Shown here one piece after another: positions 61,503 through 64,000 of a DNA stretch of 64,000 nucleotides. Each line of letters opens with the position of its first letter. Position 1 is the stretch's first letter. This DNA comes from Sporosarcina sp. Marseille-Q4063 (lineage in GTDB: Bacteria > Bacillota > Bacilli > Bacillales_A > Planococcaceae), in assembly GCF_018309085.1 (NCBI RefSeq), contig NZ_CP070502.1, positions 2,847,001 through 2,911,000 on the forward strand, in the 5' to 3' direction. The position numbers and the translations under genes were made by a program. Below the pieces are notes generated by a model that was not told the origin of the DNA, made no database searches, and saw only the letters and a program-made list of their open reading frames with translations.

Positions 61503-62006
61503 TTGTTGCAAGAACACGCAAAAATCGTGCAATTTATTTCATTGGCGGAAGAAGTCACCGGACGAAAAAAGCTCCAGAAAATGATTTACATCGCAAAAAA
61601 GATGGATTTCCCTTTCTCAGAGAAATTCGAACTACATATGTATGGACCCTATTCAGAAGAATTAACCTTACGCGTGGAAGAATTATGCGAAATGGGTTTT
61701 CTGAACGAACAACGCATCGACAAAGGATCCTATGTGCAATACCAATACGATGTATCCGGCGAGGGACAACGGTTTCTAGAAACAGCTGAAAAAGTTCCCG
61801 ACAGCCTTTCGAATTTCATTCAAAAAATGCAAGCGAAAAGTTCAAGATTTCTAGAGCTGGTCTCAACCCTTTTATATTTCGACCACTTCGAGAAAAAAGA
61901 ACAAATTGAAAAAGTTCAAGTCGTCAAAAACAAATTGAAGTTTTCCGAAGCGGAAATTGAAGACGCATTTGTATTTTTAAATGACCTAGAATTAATTTCG
62001 AATTAA
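61503..62006 (+). CDS. ywgA: YwgA-family protein
   Basis: 167 residues: VTGRKKLQKMIYIAKKMDFPFSEKFELHMYGPYSEEL at the N-terminus and a helical C-terminus. YwgA family, function unknown, always near ywfO. TTG 61503 gives MLQEHAKIV and has AAGGGTGG five bases upstream; GTG 61494 lies inside that motif. Confidence 0.8.
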   Translation: MLQEHAKIVQFISLAEEVTGRKKLQKMIYIAKKMDFPFSEKFELHMYGPYSEELTLRVEELCEMGFLNEQRIDKGSYVQYQYDVSGEGQRFLETAEKVPDSLSNFIQKMQAKSSRFLELVSTLLYFDHFEKKEQIEKVQVVKNKLKFSEAEIEDAFVFLNDLELISN

Positions 62007-62007
62007 A

Positions 62008-62052
62008 AAAAGCTGGCTACCATTGACATAACGTCGTGGAGCCAGCTTTTTT
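62008..62052. terminator. bidirectional terminator between ywgA and ywhB
   Basis: AAAAGCTGGCT/AGCCAGCTTTT stem with T-runs on both strands. Confidence 0.85.
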
Positions 62053-62066
62053 ATATTATGAATAAA

Positions 62067-62252
62067 TCACTCATCAACAGGGCGTTTCCCAGCTACGGCG
62101 TAATCATTCTTTGACATTTCTTCAATGAAAACAACAACATTCTCAGCAGGCGCACCTGTCGTTTCTGAAACAGCTTCAGTTACTTTTTCACATAGCGCAC
62201 GTTTTTGTTCATCAGTACGACCTTCAAACATTTTCACAGTTACATATGGCAT
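62067..62252 (-). CDS. ywhB: 4-oxalocrotonate tautomerase-family protein
   Basis: 61 residues, Pro1 exposed after Met removal (MPYVTVKMFEGRTDEQKRAL), Arg in GRT, and FIEEMSKNDYAVAG. The tautomerase family acts through Pro1; the natural substrate of YwhB is not known. Position between ywgA and ywhD matches B. subtilis. Confidence 0.85.
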   Translation of the reverse strand: MPYVTVKMFEGRTDEQKRALCEKVTEAVSETTGAPAENVVVFIEEMSKNDYAVAGKRPVDE

Positions 62253-62318
62253 TTTCTTTTCCCTCCTTCAAAGTATCCAGTATACTAATGATATTATCAG
62301 AGTTGGAGGGGTAAACAA

Positions 62319-62834
62319 ATGGGAAATGAACAAAAACCAAAACCGAAAATGGGTTTTACAATCATAAAAGATGATCCGACTGACGGTCACAAAGGATTCG
62401 GAATTGGATCATTGTCATTGGAAAATGTATCGCCGGTCATTATCGACGTTGAAGAAGAAGTAGCAACGATTGAAATTGGCGCAATGCATGCGAGAAGCCC
62501 TCTCGAACGAGGCATTCGATTTTTACCAACACGTGAAGAGTCCGCAAACGGAAAAGCGTACTGGCTAATTTGGGTGACCATTGATTATAAAGAAGAAGGC
62601 CCTTATTATTCCGGCGTGACGGCATGTGAAATGGTGATTGATCGTTCCATCCGCCGAGGTTATAAAAATTTTGTGGATCATATGAATCGCATGGACCGCT
62701 CCATGAAAGGGAAAATCATGGTCGATGACATGGACGACACATCCAAACGCGTACTAGCAGAATTTTTAAAAGAACATAACGAAGAAATATGGAATCGCAG
62801 CAACGCTGAATTACATGATGGGTTGCGCGTATAA
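62319..62834 (+). CDS. ywhD: YwhD-family protein
   Basis: 171 residues: GFTIIKDDPTDGHKGFGIGSLSLENVSPVIID, EIGAMHARSPLERGIRFLP, GPYYSGVTACEMVIDRSIRRGYKNFVDHM, matching YwhD. Function unknown. TTGGAGG lies upstream of the ATG. The 200 bases after it (62835-63033) contain nothing I can support. Confidence 0.85.
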   Translation: MGNEQKPKPKMGFTIIKDDPTDGHKGFGIGSLSLENVSPVIIDVEEEVATIEIGAMHARSPLERGIRFLPTREESANGKAYWLIWVTIDYKEEGPYYSGVTACEMVIDRSIRRGYKNFVDHMNRMDRSMKGKIMVDDMDDTSKRVLAEFLKEHNEEIWNRSNAELHDGLRV

Positions 62835-63033
62835 TCGACAAAGTTATGAACGAAATATGACGTTTTTAAAGTAACTTTCGTCAGGATAGTTGAATGTCCG
62901 GATAAAAGTCAGTACACTTATTAATAGCTTGCGAATGTAAGCTAGGACTACCGATTTAGTTCCCGCGAATGCATGTAGAACGTCAAACCAACCCAAGCCT
63001 GATTTTCTATTTGTGTAAGCGGTTCTAATCGGT

Positions 63034-63079
63034 AAAAAAAGCTTCCTATCCCTTGATATCAAGGAGAGGAAGCTTTTTT
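63034..63079. terminator. bidirectional terminator
   Basis: AAAAAAGCTTCCT/AGGAAGCTTTTTT stem with an inner CCTTGATATCAAGG palindrome; seven T on the minus strand, for the PBP gene. Confidence 0.85.
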
Positions 63080-63087
63080 AATTTGCA

Positions 63088-63225
63088 ATCCGACCAATAA
63101 TCATTGAGAAACGACCAAAGTCGACCTTGAAACGACCAAACCGACACTCCAAACGACTATAGTTACTTTAAAGCGACTAAACCATCCCCCTAAACGACCA
63201 ATACAGCAAACTAAACGACCAAAGC
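63088..63225. repeat. 21-nt phased array, family 1, seven motif copies
   Basis: CGACC/CGACT cores at 63091, 63112, 63133, 63154, 63174, 63195 and 63216: intervals 21, 21, 21, 20, 21, 21; mostly within AAACGACCAAA or AAACGACTA. It lies in the 3' untranslated part of the PBP gene, before its terminator. The spacer GTCGACCTTG is shared with the array at 2.9 kb. Confidence 0.88.
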
Positions 63226-63245
63226 GCCCCAGCACCCATCCCACA

Positions 63246-64000
63246 TCAATCAAAAAACGAAAAAGGAAATAAATTAAAGCCGCCGTCTTCATCACTATTT
63301 CGATTTTCTTGCAACGATTTATCCGTACATAACTTTTGCGGCATATCTCTTTCCTTCACATAGACCAGCCGTTGCTTTTCGCACTCTGTCACGGCAAGGC
63401 CGCCCGTTTCAACATCGATAATAACGCCGTTCACGCCATCAGGCGGAATAAATGCTTCAGCAGTTTTTCCACTATGCGCCGCTTCCATAAATTCAATCCA
63501 TATTTTCTTCGACGCGGCTTTATCTTCCGCACTTTCCAATCTTAAGTCAACATCATAACCCGTCCAAATCCCGGCAGCCAATGAAGGAGAATAGCCGACT
63601 AGGTGTTGATCCCAAAGTGTCGTGCCCGACTTCGCTGCATACGGTCTTGTCATTTTGGGGCGCATCGACAATCCAGTCGACGAAGAATAATCATTGAAAA
63701 CAGGATCGAACATCCCGGTCATCATATGCGTTAGAACGAATGCGTCTTGTTCAGAAAGAACGCGCTTCACTTTTTTTGTCGGTTTTTCATAGACAACTTT
63801 TCCTTCTGCATCTGTAATCGAATTAATCGTAGTCGCTTCAATATCCAATCCACTTGCCGCGATCCGACTGAAAGCATTCGTTATCTTCAATAAAGATACT
63901 TCTGTCGTCCCGAGAGCAGTCGCGGGCGCGTCAGGTAAGTCAATATCTAACCCGAGCCGATTAGCCATGCCTTGAAAGTTTTTATCGCCGACTTCTTTCC
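63246..64000 (-). CDS. class A penicillin-binding protein, C-terminal part (PbpG-like)
   Basis: The frame is open through the right edge (251 codons visible). It contains the C-terminal part of a transpeptidase domain: ALGTTEVSLLKITNAFSRIAASG, the KSGTT box (of the KTG type) in YAAKSGTTLWDQHLVGYSPSLAAGIW, then a 90-residue tail. The active-site Ser and the glycosyltransferase domain lie outside the window. Position next to ywhD matches pbpG (ywhE), a sporulation-linked class A PBP. Confidence 0.82.
   Translation of the reverse strand, partial: KEVGDKNFQGMANRLGLDIDLPDAPATALGTTEVSLLKITNAFSRIAASGLDIEATTINSITDAEGKVVYEKPTKKVKRVLSEQDAFVLTHMMTGMFDPVFNDYSSSTGLSMRPKMTRPYAAKSGTTLWDQHLVGYSPSLAAGIWTGYDVDLRLESAEDKAASKKIWIEFMEAAHSGKTAEAFIPPDGVNGVIIDVETGGLAVTECEKQRLVYVKERDMPQKLCTDKSLQENRNSDEDGGFNLFPFSFFD

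Noticed and set aside
63016..63029. TGTAAGCGGTTCTA as a third cre site
   Set aside because: The last CA of the consensus is missing and the position, far from any start codon and beside a terminator, does not fit.
62844..63062. 72-residue minus-strand frame after ywhD
   Set aside because: Its start codon is inside the terminator hairpin and it lacks a ribosome binding site. It may be a relic of a repeated sequence, but I cannot support a gene.
2941..63225. The phased arrays as CRISPR arrays
   Set aside because: Repeat cores are only 9-12 nt with 8-10 nt spacers, far shorter than CRISPR units, and no cas genes are present.

Overview
The window looks like chromosomal DNA of a spore-forming Firmicute of the order Bacillales, most probably Planococcaceae (Sporosarcina-like). 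The evidence is the low-to-moderate GC, strong AGGAGG-type ribosome binding sites, frequent TTG and GTG starts, spore genes (cwlJ, gerQ, rsfA, a gamma-type small acid-soluble spore protein), a bacillithiol gene (bshB2) and a right-hand third whose order (pdxK, ung, ywdI, ywdK, gerQ, hemQ, pta, lipL, rsfA, ywfO, ywgA, ywhB, ywhD, pbpG-like) follows the ywd/ywf/ywg/ywh region of Bacillus subtilis. The genus is an inference.

Layout. 0-13 kb: the edge of a TetR-type regulator divergent from a DHA2 drug exporter; a SEC-C protein; an aldehyde dehydrogenase/saccharopine dehydrogenase pair with a CcpA (cre) site, probably lysine catabolism; a frameshifted serpin lipoprotein; AIM24; a stress-type SDR; an AtoE-type fatty acid transporter; and a PAS-GGDEF-EAL protein. 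13-26 kb: a gamma-SASP with a sigma-G-like promoter; a GntR(YtrA)-ABC operon with a clear operator; a heterodimeric ABC exporter; a YusW-like lipoprotein; a tRNA-Ala next to half of another tRNA-Ala; DegV; and an M20 dipeptidase. 26-37 kb: a CNNM/CBS protein, an ECF sigma factor, a PLD-family protein, a group II intron, a cation/proton antiporter and a sigma/anti-sigma pair. 37-51 kb: topB, a YbaK deacylase, a P-loop ATPase, a split threonine catabolic pair (kbl, tdh), EamA and YjiH transporters, and bshB2-yojF. 51-64 kb: the conserved ywd-ywh block, ending inside a class A penicillin-binding protein.

Non-coding structure is the unusual part. Eight intergenic arrays of short motifs carry about 59 motif copies in three sequence-unrelated families (core CTTTAGTCGTTT, core AGTGCAAGCAAA, core CGGGAATAA), yet all share a 21-nt period, i.e. 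two helical turns. One family has a conserved end module with a 20-nt first interval in all three of its arrays. The CGGGAATAA family is organised as a 92-bp unit (21+21+21+29) repeated almost five times. There are also at least four copies of a roughly 125-250 bp element with GTTGATT/AATCAAC ends and compensating changes in its arms. One copy is split by the group II intron. A second palindromic element has a full copy at 50.56 kb, a truncated copy at 20.70 kb and a fragment at 28.34 kb.

Functionally, ALDH plus saccharopine dehydrogenase (lysine) and TDH plus KBL (threonine to glycine and acetyl-CoA) give amino-acid catabolism; CwlJ and its partner GerQ lie side by side; HemQ, Pta, LipL and BshB2 are housekeeping functions of haem, acetate, lipoate and thiol metabolism. 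Most genes end in good rho-independent terminators, many shared between convergent genes.
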